Made by a program: the position numbers and the translations under genes | Shown: one piece after another, positions 49,831-58,394 of the stretch | Numbering within the stretch: position 1 is the first letter of the stretch | Layout: each line of letters starts with the position of its first letter | Notes under the pieces: generated by a model | The model's input: the letters and a program-made list of their open reading frames with translations, nothing else | Told to the model about the DNA's origin: nothing | The model's database searches: none | Assembly (NCBI GenBank): GCA_934322085.1 | Contig: CAKRGF010000004.1 | Coordinates: 48,278 to 112,277, forward strand | Reading direction: 5' to 3' | Origin: an uncultured Eubacterium sp. | GTDB taxonomy: Bacteria; Bacillota; Clostridia; Lachnospirales; Lachnospiraceae | Length of the DNA stretch: 64,000 nt

Positions 49831-50036
49831 TGATAAGTGTTCGTGAGTACCTTATTGGTTTCCGTAATTTAAAAGAAAGGGGGTGTGTCTCGTGGGCGCT
49901 TTCGCTCGTTGAGTGCGTAGCGGTATGGGCACTGAAACTACCAGTGCAACATACCGACGCACTCAAACCCACGAGCCACACCCCCTTTCTTCAAAATCAC
50001 TGGAATCCCAATAAATTAGGAACGAACAACTATCAC
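49830..50036. repeat. Imperfect palindrome, copy B of a two-copy intergenic family
   Basis: This 207-nt element lies between two convergent genes. Its ends are GTGATAAGTGTTCG on the left and, read inward from the right, GTGATAGTTGTTCG. The inner arm, read from the right, is TTGGGATTCCAGTGATTT (complement of 49994-50011). Its centre holds a further strong hairpin: AGAAAGGGGGTGTG with CACACCCCCTTTCT, GAGTGCGT with ACGCACTC, and GGTATG with CATACC. The 14-nt ends and inner arm match copy A at 18048-18136, which lacks the central hairpin. The gap 49831-50243 otherwise contains only short tandem repeats and a terminator-like stem. Confidence 0.72.
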
Positions 50037-50063
50037 AATCAAACCACTTAACCGACACAAACC

Positions 50064-50110
50064 ATGGATAAAAGCAAATCATGGGTAAAAGCAAATTATG
50101 GGTAAAAATA
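50064..50110 (+). repeat. Short tandem repeats of 17 nt
   Basis: ATGGATAAAAGCAAATC (50064-50080) and ATGGGTAAAAGCAAATT (50081-50097) are followed by a partial unit ATGGGTAAAAATA. They lie between the palindrome and the terminator stem and show no coding role. Confidence 0.6.
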
Positions 50111-50134
50111 TAGAAAATGTCAGTTGCAATAGAT

Positions 50135-50226
50135 AAAGAGAAGGATTAATAAATCAGCGAGAAACCTTATTCGCGAAGCGAATCTTTTGTTTCGAGTCGA
50201 TTTATTAATCCTTCTCTTTTATTTTT
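50135..50226. terminator. Long stem, probable bidirectional terminator
   Basis: Bases 50135-50155 are an exact inverted copy of 50199-50219 (21 bp). Between them lies a small hairpin ATTCGC-GAA-GCGAAT. T-rich bases follow on the plus strand and A/T-rich bases on the minus side. It lies 18 nt past the end of the convergent GT2-GtrA gene and may end transcription from both sides. Confidence 0.65.
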
Positions 50227-50243
50227 ATTGTAGCTGTCGTTTT

Positions 50244-51332
50244 CTACTTTTTGAACACCCACTCACGTTGAATCTGGAAACTGATTGCAAAAAGCAGAGT
50301 ATCTATAATGCATTTACGAAGTGTCGAGTAGGTGATAAAGGTCAGCAGATGGTTGACTAAAAAAGCAGACAACAAAAGCTGAACAATCGCCAGAATGTAA
50401 TACCTTACGAAAATAAACGGCGAACTCGAATCATTCTTAAATACTTGATTTTTGTTCATAAAAAAGTTAAATAGTGAACTGGCAAGCCGTGAAATCACGG
50501 TTCGCATCAGTATAAGTACGGACAAATCGAAAAACGGAAGCATCCATTTGTCGGAGATGACCGGACGAAGTAAGTAACCAAGCAGCCAGTACAAAGCAAT
50601 ATCAATGATAAAACTGGATAAGGAGCTTAGCATGAACTTCAAAAATACTTTGTAAATCCGAATCGAATCAATGAATGGATTAAAATGCGAACTTTCATTA
50701 TTTGCCAGATATATTGTCTGAATCGGAAATTCTTCAATCGGAATCTGGTATTCCTTCGCAGCAATCAACATATTCATTTCATACTCAAACCGTTCCCCTT
50801 TTACATTTGCAAAATGTTCTCTTATGAGAGGGGTTGGAAGTCCTCTGAGTCCGGTCTGTGTATCGGAAACATGTATGCCGCATAAAAGGCGGATTAACTG
50901 ACGGGTCAGCTTGTTTCCAAAACGGCTTCGCAGAGGAATCTCTTTGTCGTTAAACTGTCGGCAGCCAAGAATCAGAGAATCCGGATGCTCATAGGTCAGT
51001 TTAGCGCAGGTGTTAATATCCGGCAGCACATGCTGACCGTCACAGTCCACGGTCACGGCACCTTTGATATCCGGACGCTGTTCTAAAATATAGTTAAACG
51101 CGGACTTAAGTGCAATTCCTTTGCCGAAATTTACGACGTGACGGATTAATTTGCAGTGGTAGGTCTCTTTGCAGGTTTTAAAATACTTTCGATTGGCAAT
51201 GAGACTTCCATCATCGACTAAAATGATATTGGCAAAACCATCGTCATGTAATTGTTCAACGAGTGATACCATGCGCTCATCCGGGTCTAGTGCCGGAATG
51301 ATGATGGCAATACTATCTTTATAATTACCCAA
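50244..51332 (-). CDS. Fusion of GT2 glycosyltransferase and GtrA-type membrane domain
   Basis: This 362-residue protein starts with a GT2 domain (SIAIIIPALDPDERMVSLVEQLH, ILVDDGSL, FGKGIALKSAFNYIL, TVDCDGQH with the metal-binding DCDGQH, and DTQTGLRGLP) to about residue 220. A four-segment GtrA-like membrane region follows to the end (LSSFIIDIALYWLLGYLL; FNFFMNKNQVFKN). Such fusions link polyprenyl-sugar synthesis with its presumed flipping. TTG 51332 is preferred because AGGGGGA is 8 nt upstream. The next ATG at 51386 has no ribosome site. It is the last gene of a minus-strand run behind DUF2156 and typA. Confidence 0.85.
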   Translation of the reverse strand: MGNYKDSIAIIIPALDPDERMVSLVEQLHDDGFANIILVDDGSLIANRKYFKTCKETYHCKLIRHVVNFGKGIALKSAFNYILEQRPDIKGAVTVDCDGQHVLPDINTCAKLTYEHPDSLILGCRQFNDKEIPLRSRFGNKLTRQLIRLLCGIHVSDTQTGLRGLPTPLIREHFANVKGERFEYEMNMLIAAKEYQIPIEEFPIQTIYLANNESSHFNPFIDSIRIYKVFLKFMLSSLSSFIIDIALYWLLGYLLRPVISDKWMLPFFDLSVLILMRTVISRLASSLFNFFMNKNQVFKNDSSSPFIFVRYYILAIVQLLLSAFLVNHLLTFITYSTLRKCIIDTLLFAISFQIQREWVFKK

Positions 51333-51398
51333 AACATTTCCCCCTGTATTTCTGAAATCGAAATAATACTGTAAGTATAATCCCATATCTTTCCAGAA

Positions 51399-52310
51399 TC
51401 AAGCATTTATCTCCTGTAACGTGTATTTTTCTTCCAATCGGAGAGGGCGGTAAGACAATTTTGCCTGCCTTAAATTATCCTGTCCTAAGTCATCTTCGCG
51501 GTTGACATACATAGCATCCGGAAATTCATGGATGATAAACTGCTGGTTGATGTAGTTATACAATCCATGATAATTGACATCCGCTTTTTCGATGTGAATG
51601 ATGGCGAGATTGATATATGGCACATAGGAGCCGATGGTGTAGGCTTTTAATTCGCCATCAATTCGGACACCGCCCATTTTGCAGGTGATGGAGTGGCTGT
51701 TGCCAAACAATCGGTAAATGCCGTCTTCCTCGTCATCAATACAATTATATTTATCGTAAATACGCCGCTCGTCCATCCATTTTTGGTGAAATGCCTCGAT
51801 TTCCATAATGTTTTTGGCGGTCAGTGTTTCATACTGGAAATGTCCCTCATATTCACGCAGAAAACCATTGAGAAGATTTTTCTTTTTGTGCATGGCTTTT
51901 CCGCTTAATGTGCGTAGTTTTTCGGCATCATAGAGATAGTCAAAACTATCTCTGTCGGGCTCAATGGTATAGTTTTTTAACTGATTTGTCTTTTTCAGAA
52001 TTTCTACCATTTTTGCATCAATGTTGTAAAAAACAGCCGGCATATTCCATTCGTTGTGAAATTGTTTTTCCATACGGGAGAAAACTTCCGGTAAATCAGA
52101 TTCCTTACACAGAGGAGCAAATGCCCCTCTGGAAGGTTTTTGAATCGTTAAATACAGAGCCAATTCATCGGTTGCAAATTTTGTGTTGTAATAATGTTCC
52201 CACAAAAACTGGTTCAGATAGTGGCCTTCGCTGATATAAAGCGGGCGAAGACTTTCATATTTGGCAAACTCCTCTTGAACAAAAGGAGTGATTGGTTTTA
52301 GGTCAAGCAT
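51399..52310 (-). CDS. DUF2156 (GNAT-like, MprF C-terminal-related) protein
   Basis: This 303-residue soluble protein has the DUF2156 pattern: HYLNQFLWEHYYNTKFA near residue 30, KAMHKKKNLLNGFLREY near residue 138, and the C-terminal YPNA-like NREDDLGQDNLRQAKLSYRP. The fold resembles two acetyltransferase lobes as in the aminoacyl-transferase part of MprF. The substrate is unknown, and no MprF-type membrane part is present. It lies between typA and the GT2-GtrA gene on the same strand, with gaps of about 20 and 66 nt, so co-transcription is likely. Confidence 0.85.
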   Translation of the reverse strand: MLDLKPITPFVQEEFAKYESLRPLYISEGHYLNQFLWEHYYNTKFATDELALYLTIQKPSRGAFAPLCKESDLPEVFSRMEKQFHNEWNMPAVFYNIDAKMVEILKKTNQLKNYTIEPDRDSFDYLYDAEKLRTLSGKAMHKKKNLLNGFLREYEGHFQYETLTAKNIMEIEAFHQKWMDERRIYDKYNCIDDEEDGIYRLFGNSHSITCKMGGVRIDGELKAYTIGSYVPYINLAIIHIEKADVNYHGLYNYINQQFIIHEFPDAMYVNREDDLGQDNLRQAKLSYRPLRLEEKYTLQEINA

Positions 52311-52330
52311 GTGTAACCTCGCTTTTTTGA

Positions 52331-54178
52331 TTAACTTTTGGCTGCGTTGGCAGCATTTCGTTTGGCACGGTAACGTTCGGTTCCGTCAAGAATTTTTTTG
52401 CGGATACGAAGGTTCTCCGGTGTGACTTCGAGTAATTCGTCGGTGTCAATGTAATCAAGTGCCTGCTCTAAGCTTAATTCTTTCGGCGGTGTGAGGCGGA
52501 GTGCTTCATCTGCGCCGGAAGAACGGGTATTCGTCAGGTTTTTCTTTTTACATACATTGACTTCAATGTCATCGCTTTTGGCGTGTTCACCGACAATCAT
52601 ACCGCCGTAAACTTTTTCGCCGGGACCGACAAACAAAGTGCCTCGCTCCTGCGCATTAAAAAGACCGTAGGTAATTGTTTCGCCGGACTCAAAAGCAATG
52701 AGAGAACCCTGTTTACGATAAGGAATTTCTCCCTTAAATGGGCCATAGCCTTCAAATTCTGTATTGATAACACCGTTTCCTTTTGTGTCTGTCATAAATT
52801 CACCGCGGTATCCAATCAGACCACGGGATGGAATGATAAATTCCAGACGTGTCGTGCCTGCATTTAATGGGGTCATTGCCTGTAATTCCCCTTTACGCTG
52901 GCTGAGGCGGTCAATGACATTTCCGGTAAATTCATCCGGTACATCCACATAAGCACGTTCCATCGGTTCTAATTTTTTGCCATTTTCATCTTCCTTATAA
53001 AGAACTTCAGCTTTACTAACCGCAAATTCGTATCCTTCACGGCGCATATTTTCAATTAAAACGGATAAATGCAGTTCCCCGCGTCCGGACACTTTATAAG
53101 CTTCGGTTGTGTCGGTATCTTCCACACGCAGTGATACATCGGTATTTAACATGCGGTATAAACGGTCGCGCAAGTGACGGCTTGTCACGTATTTTCCTTC
53201 CTGACCGGCAAGCGGGCTGTCATTTACCATAAAATGCATGGCAATTGTTGGCTCCGAAATTTTCTGGAACGGAATTGCCTGCGGATTCTCCGGACTGCAA
53301 AGAGTATCTCCAATATGGATGTCGGCAATACCTGAAATGGCTACAATCGAGCCAATCGTTGCTTCTTCGACTTCCACACGGTTGAGTCCTTCAAATTCAT
53401 ACAACTTAGAAATTTTAACTTTTTCATTTTTATCTGGGTCATGATGGTTGACAATAACGGCATCCTGATTGACGCGGATGGTTCCGTTATCAACTTTTCC
53501 GATACCGATTCGTCCGACATATTCATTGTAATCAATGGTGCTGATTAAGACCTGTGTATCAGCATCCGGATCACCTTCCGGTGCTGGAATATAATTTAAA
53601 ATCGCATCAAAGAGCGGTTTCATATCGGTGCCTTTTTCGTTGACATCGCAGGATGCCACACCTTCTTTTGCTGAGGCAAAGATAAATGGGCAGTCTAACT
53701 GGGATTCATCGGCATCCAAATCAATAAACAGCTCTAAAATTTCATCCACAACTTCTTCCGGACGAGCTTCCGGACGGTCGATTTTGTTGACGCAGACAAC
53801 AACCGGCAAAGACAGCTCCAGTGCTTTCTTTAACACAAATTTTGTCTGAGGCATTGCACCCTCAAAGGCATCAACGACTAAGATGACACCATTTACCATT
53901 TTAAGGACACGCTCTACTTCACCACCGAAATCGGCATGTCCCGGTGTGTCGATAATATTAATTTTCACACCTTCATAGGTAATGGCTGTATTTTTTGATA
54001 AAATGGTAATGCCTCGTTCACGCTCAATATCATTTGAGTCCATGACACGTTCGGCAACTTCCTGATTGGCGCGGAATACGCCGCTTTGTTTCAATAATTC
54101 ATCCACTAAGGTTGTCTTGCCATGATCGACGTGTGCGATGATGGCGATGTTTCTGATATCGTCTCTTGTTGTTTTCAT
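52331..54178 (-). CDS. typA: Ribosome-associated translational GTPase TypA/BipA
   Basis: This 615-residue translation factor family GTPase is linked with ribosome assembly and stress adaptation. The motifs are G1 AHVDHGKTT near residue 15, switch motif RGITI, G3 DTPGHADFGGEVERVL and G4 NKIDRPEARP. The BipA-specific C-terminal part (GRGELHLSVLIENMRREGYE; RGLIGYRGEFMTDTKG; KKKNLTNTRSSGADEALRL) is complete. ATG 54178 lies 5 nt after GGAGGT, and an ATG 12 nt further upstream is rejected because it overlaps that site. Length is normal for the family. Confidence 0.96.
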   Translation of the reverse strand: MKTTRDDIRNIAIIAHVDHGKTTLVDELLKQSGVFRANQEVAERVMDSNDIERERGITILSKNTAITYEGVKINIIDTPGHADFGGEVERVLKMVNGVILVVDAFEGAMPQTKFVLKKALELSLPVVVCVNKIDRPEARPEEVVDEILELFIDLDADESQLDCPFIFASAKEGVASCDVNEKGTDMKPLFDAILNYIPAPEGDPDADTQVLISTIDYNEYVGRIGIGKVDNGTIRVNQDAVIVNHHDPDKNEKVKISKLYEFEGLNRVEVEEATIGSIVAISGIADIHIGDTLCSPENPQAIPFQKISEPTIAMHFMVNDSPLAGQEGKYVTSRHLRDRLYRMLNTDVSLRVEDTDTTEAYKVSGRGELHLSVLIENMRREGYEFAVSKAEVLYKEDENGKKLEPMERAYVDVPDEFTGNVIDRLSQRKGELQAMTPLNAGTTRLEFIIPSRGLIGYRGEFMTDTKGNGVINTEFEGYGPFKGEIPYRKQGSLIAFESGETITYGLFNAQERGTLFVGPGEKVYGGMIVGEHAKSDDIEVNVCKKKNLTNTRSSGADEALRLTPPKELSLEQALDYIDTDELLEVTPENLRIRKKILDGTERYRAKRNAANAAKS

Positions 54179-54217
54179 AGAAACCTCCATTCATTCATGC
54201 AAAAACCACAAAATCGT

Positions 54218-54246
54218 ATTATAGCACGAATTTTTTTATGTGGCAA
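54218..54246 (-). promoter_or_regulatory. Promoter of typA
   Basis: On the minus strand, TTGCCA (54246-54241) and a perfect TATAAT (54223-54218) have 17-nt spacing, 40 nt upstream of the typA start. I found no convincing promoter for the divergent Ig-like gene in the remaining intergenic DNA. Confidence 0.65.
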
Positions 54247-54446
54247 GTTTGGGCGTAAAACGCTTAACAAAATGCTATATTTTTTTGCCTTTTTATGGTA
54301 AAATAGGATTCAAATACAATTGAAATGCAATCGAAATTTCGAAAAATGGCTAAAGAAAGGGTGTTTTTTGTCCGATATACAGATTACGGATGCGGATGTT
54401 TATTTTAGAATCAGATTTTAGATAGATGATATAGAAAGGTATGGTT

Positions 54447-57400
54447 ATGGATATGAGAGAACAAATTAAGAAAAGATTCAAAAAAAGAAGATATGCAGTG
54501 CTTCTTACACTTTTTGTGGGGGTATTGTTTTTTCTCCTGCGTGGGCAGTTTTCTCATGCGGCTGACCAGATTTTTATTCAGTTTAATGGTGCTGATTTAG
54601 ACCCAGCAGTTACTTACGACATGACGACAAGCAGTATGCAGTTAATGCTTCGTACGGAAGGAACGGCTTATGATGATGAACGTTATAAGGTAGAATGGAC
54701 GATTGAAGATGCTACAGCCCGTGACATTATTGCATCAATTAGTCCTGGTACATCCAAAACAATTGGTATTGTAAAGGCTTTGTCACCTGGTGATGTCACC
54801 GTTACAGTAACCGTTAAGGACAGTATGGCTGGGAATATTGTGTTAGGTAGTACAACTTGTAATATTCAGGTAAAATTCTCAATTGACACTTCAATTGATG
54901 ATTCCATTTATAAATTTGTTCATGCAAGTGATACGGCAAGATCTCTTGTGATGTATTCGAACAGTGCGCCGGTTAATCTTAGTTTGAACTTTGGTTCTGC
55001 AAACTCTTCCAATACTCAGTTTTCGAGTGCAAATGCAGAGGTAGTAACGGTAACCCAGAGCGGAGGTGTTGTAACACCGGTTGGTGCGGGTAAAACCCAG
55101 GTAATTGCAACGTATACACCGACGGGCGGGGCAGAGACATATACGGCATATTTGGATGTATATGTAATACCCCGCGTTTCGACAACGGATGGTGCAAATT
55201 ATGGAACAATAATTGATGCCCAGTTAAAATCAGGTGAATATTTGTATACAGATACGAACTTTGAAAACAATCTGGAAGTAGTCCGAAGTAAAATTATATG
55301 GGTTGTTAAAAAGGATGATGATAAGGGAAATTCTCAAATTATTGCGGATTCCCTTGGAAAAAATTCAGATTTGATTACCATCACACCGACGGCGAGCCGG
55401 AGTAATGGATTACGAATTACAGGAAAAGCAGGTGAATATGACCTTTATTTCTATACATATGGAAGTTATGATGAAAATGTGGATAATGGGACTAGTGCAT
55501 ATACCCCTACAGTTGTGCATTTGACAATTAAAAGTGAGGCTCCGGATAAGACAGAAATCCTTAGTATCGGGGACGTGTATAGCTTTGCTGAAAGTTATAA
55601 TATGACAACGGCAGACTTTAACCAGTGTTTTAGTGTTGATATCAAGATGGCACAGGGAGCACCGAATTATTCGGAATATGCAGATTTTGACAAGACGCAG
55701 GCTAAGCTGACAGCGAAAAACGTGGGCAGCCTGATTGCTACTTTGACGGTACGAAGTGGTAAAGAAAATTATGTGCGGGTACTTCTTGGACTTTCACAGG
55801 ATGAGACTCTTCCGGCGGCATTTACGGTTAAAATTGATATTACGGATAATATTCAGCTTAACCGTACTTCTATGACAATTGTAGTCGGACAGACAGAGCA
55901 GCTTAGTGTAAAGCTTAATAGTATTTATTCCGGTACGATTACATGGGAGAGTAGTGACCCGAATTATGTCTCTGTTGATAAACTTACTGGACTCATTGAA
56001 GGAAAGAAAGTAACAACACAGGACGTTATAATTACAGCAACTTTGGATGCCGGAAATGGTTTATATAAGACCGCGACCTGTACAGTAAAAGTAGAGGCTA
56101 CGGTTTCTGGATTTACATTGAATCCGGGAACGGATCAGCAGATGTTAGTTGGAGACCATCTCACGGTTGTTGCTAATATTAAACAGACAGTTACGGTTGC
56201 ACCGCTGCGATGGATCAGTAGTAATACTTCTGTGTTTACGGTAGAACAGGCATCGGATGGCAAGAGTGCAATACTTACAGCAGTTGGTGGAGGAAGGGCT
56301 ACCCTTACGGTTTACAGTTCAATAAATAATGAATATAAATCATTTGAAGTGACAGTGCGTATTCCGATTAATGAGATATCCTTTAAGTCGACGCAGCTGC
56401 AGATAGAGTTATATAAAAGTGGATATAATATGAAAGATGAAGTAAAGTGGGGACCGTCTAATGCTACAGATACAGCTCTTACATGGGCTAGTTCGGACAC
56501 ATCGGTTGTTGAATTAGATAAAGATGGCTATATGAAATTCAAGGGAGCAGGAACTTCTCTTGTCAGCGTATATCCGGCCTATAACCCGTATAATGTAATG
56601 GCATCTTGTCTGGTTACCATTATTGGTACACCGGATAGTATGACGATAAGCCAGACGGATGTTACAATGGATGTTGGTGAAGAAGTTCCGCTTATGGTTG
56701 ACTTTAAGCCGAAAAATACAGCTACACAAATGACATGGACACCTAATGATAATGGAATTGTAACGGTAACTTATGATAGTGAACGCCGGATTGCTACACT
56801 GACTGGTAAGGCTCCCGGAAATACTAACATTAACGTAGTAACAACGGAAGGCTTGATATCAAATGTAAAGGTTTCTGTGAAACAGCCATCGACAGCCATT
56901 AATCTGACCCCGAAGGATGTGACGATAAAAACAGGTGACAGTGTAAATTTGACCCCATCGTTCACTCCTGCAAATTCAACGGATACGATTGTTTGGAAGA
57001 GTTATAATACAAGTGTTGCAACAGTTGATACGAATGGCCGTGTAACAGGAGTGAAAGCCGGTTCGACATTCATTCAGGCAACTGCTTATAATGGTAAAGT
57101 AGCCGGACCAACAGCGGTAATTATGGTTACGGTGCAGGATGGTGTAAAAGGAGTGTCCCTTGATTCTGCTGAAAAGACGGTTCGAGTGGGCAGCTCGCTT
57201 ACGCTGATACCTATTTTTAATCCGGCAACTGCTTTTAATAAGGCAATGACTTGGAAATCATCGAACAGTAATATTAAGATTGAGGCGGCAGGAGTTTCCA
57301 ATCTGAAAGTAACTGGTGTAAAAGCCGGTACGGCGATGGTAACCGGTACGACGACAGATGGTGGATTTTCTGTATCCTGTTTGATTACGATTCTGCCAAA

Positions 57401-58376
57401 ACAGAAAGAAAATGATACGAAGGTGACGGTATCGCCGAAAACCAAATATTTGGCTAAAGGCAAGTCATTCTATGTGACAGCCACAGTTACCGGCTCAAGT
57501 AATAAAAAGGTAAAATGGACGAGCAGCAAAAAATCAGTTGCAACTGTGACTTCCGGAGGTAAGGTAAAGGCTAAGAAGATAGGTACAGCCTATATTAAAG
57601 CAGCTGCAAGAGATGGTTCAGGGGCTTTTGCAAGATGTAAAGTGAGAGTTGTCCGAAAAGTGAAAAAGATTAAACTCAACCGTTATTCTGGAAGACTGCT
57701 GGTTGGAAATACGATGAAATTAAAAGCATCCGTTATTCCGAAGAATGCGACAGTAAAATCAGTGAAGTGGACGACTAATAAGAAATCAATTGCAACAGTC
57801 AGCAGTTCCGGGCGTGTGCTGGGAACCGGCGAGGGAATTGTAAAGATTAGAGCTTCGGCAAAGGATGGTTCTGGTAAATCGGCAACTTGTATTATTCATG
57901 TGGTAGAACCAGTTGAGGCAACGGGAATTACTGTGGCAAACAGTCAGATTACTGTGGCGAAAGGAAAGATTGCACAATCCGGAATTACATTGAATCCTGT
58001 AAATTCGACTACTAAGATTAAATACCATTCGGACAATCCGAGGGTGGCGACAGTAAACAAATATGGTAAGATTAAGACTAAGCGTGCAGGTGAAGCTACG
58101 ATTTATGGAACAACTTCAACCGGATTATATGGTTATTGTGATGTTTTAGTAGTGGATTTGAATCGTAAGGCAGTGAAGCTTCGTCCATATGATACGGAAC
58201 AGCTTTCCGTCAATGAAATTAGTAAGGGTGTTACTTGGTATTCAAGAGATATTAATGTTGCGACTGTATCATCGACGGGTCTTGTTACCGGACGTAAGAG
58301 AGGTGTGACGACCATTTATGCAGTTGTCAATGGTGTGAAACTTGGATGCCGTGTGACGGTTACTAAGTTGAAATAG
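54447..58376 (+). CDS. Very large secreted protein with repeated Big_2 bacterial Ig-like domains
   Basis: This is a 1309-residue protein. After a basic N-terminus there is one hydrophobic segment (about residues 18-36), a signal peptide or anchor. The N-terminal 450 residues are beta-rich but only partly repeat-like. From about residue 470 there are roughly ten Ig-like repeats of 75-90 residues, with the Big_2 pattern WxSSxxSVATVxxxGxVxGxKxGxxxIxA, for example VKWTSSKKSVATVTSGGKVK. The last third is lysine-rich. No LPXTG or SLH anchor is visible. The likely site is the cell surface. ATG 54447 is better spaced from AGAAAGG than ATG 54441. recN starts 18 nt after the stop. Confidence 0.87.
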   Translation: MDMREQIKKRFKKRRYAVLLTLFVGVLFFLLRGQFSHAADQIFIQFNGADLDPAVTYDMTTSSMQLMLRTEGTAYDDERYKVEWTIEDATARDIIASISPGTSKTIGIVKALSPGDVTVTVTVKDSMAGNIVLGSTTCNIQVKFSIDTSIDDSIYKFVHASDTARSLVMYSNSAPVNLSLNFGSANSSNTQFSSANAEVVTVTQSGGVVTPVGAGKTQVIATYTPTGGAETYTAYLDVYVIPRVSTTDGANYGTIIDAQLKSGEYLYTDTNFENNLEVVRSKIIWVVKKDDDKGNSQIIADSLGKNSDLITITPTASRSNGLRITGKAGEYDLYFYTYGSYDENVDNGTSAYTPTVVHLTIKSEAPDKTEILSIGDVYSFAESYNMTTADFNQCFSVDIKMAQGAPNYSEYADFDKTQAKLTAKNVGSLIATLTVRSGKENYVRVLLGLSQDETLPAAFTVKIDITDNIQLNRTSMTIVVGQTEQLSVKLNSIYSGTITWESSDPNYVSVDKLTGLIEGKKVTTQDVIITATLDAGNGLYKTATCTVKVEATVSGFTLNPGTDQQMLVGDHLTVVANIKQTVTVAPLRWISSNTSVFTVEQASDGKSAILTAVGGGRATLTVYSSINNEYKSFEVTVRIPINEISFKSTQLQIELYKSGYNMKDEVKWGPSNATDTALTWASSDTSVVELDKDGYMKFKGAGTSLVSVYPAYNPYNVMASCLVTIIGTPDSMTISQTDVTMDVGEEVPLMVDFKPKNTATQMTWTPNDNGIVTVTYDSERRIATLTGKAPGNTNINVVTTEGLISNVKVSVKQPSTAINLTPKDVTIKTGDSVNLTPSFTPANSTDTIVWKSYNTSVATVDTNGRVTGVKAGSTFIQATAYNGKVAGPTAVIMVTVQDGVKGVSLDSAEKTVRVGSSLTLIPIFNPATAFNKAMTWKSSNSNIKIEAAGVSNLKVTGVKAGTAMVTGTTTDGGFSVSCLITILPKQKENDTKVTVSPKTKYLAKGKSFYVTATVTGSSNKKVKWTSSKKSVATVTSGGKVKAKKIGTAYIKAAARDGSGAFARCKVRVVRKVKKIKLNRYSGRLLVGNTMKLKASVIPKNATVKSVKWTTNKKSIATVSSSGRVLGTGEGIVKIRASAKDGSGKSATCIIHVVEPVEATGITVANSQITVAKGKIAQSGITLNPVNSTTKIKYHSDNPRVATVNKYGKIKTKRAGEATIYGTTSTGLYGYCDVLVVDLNRKAVKLRPYDTEQLSVNEISKGVTWYSRDINVATVSSTGLVTGRKRGVTTIYAVVNGVKLGCRVTVTKLK

Positions 58377-58394
58377 TAGAATGGGAGGAGACTA

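Noticed and set aside
50064..50110. CRISPR-like repeats
   Set aside because: Only two full 17-nt units without spacers, and no cas genes, so this is a simple tandem repeat.
54270..54304. A promoter for the Ig-like protein gene at TAAAAT 54299-54304
   Set aside because: No acceptable -35 element is found 16-18 nt upstream, so I did not call it.
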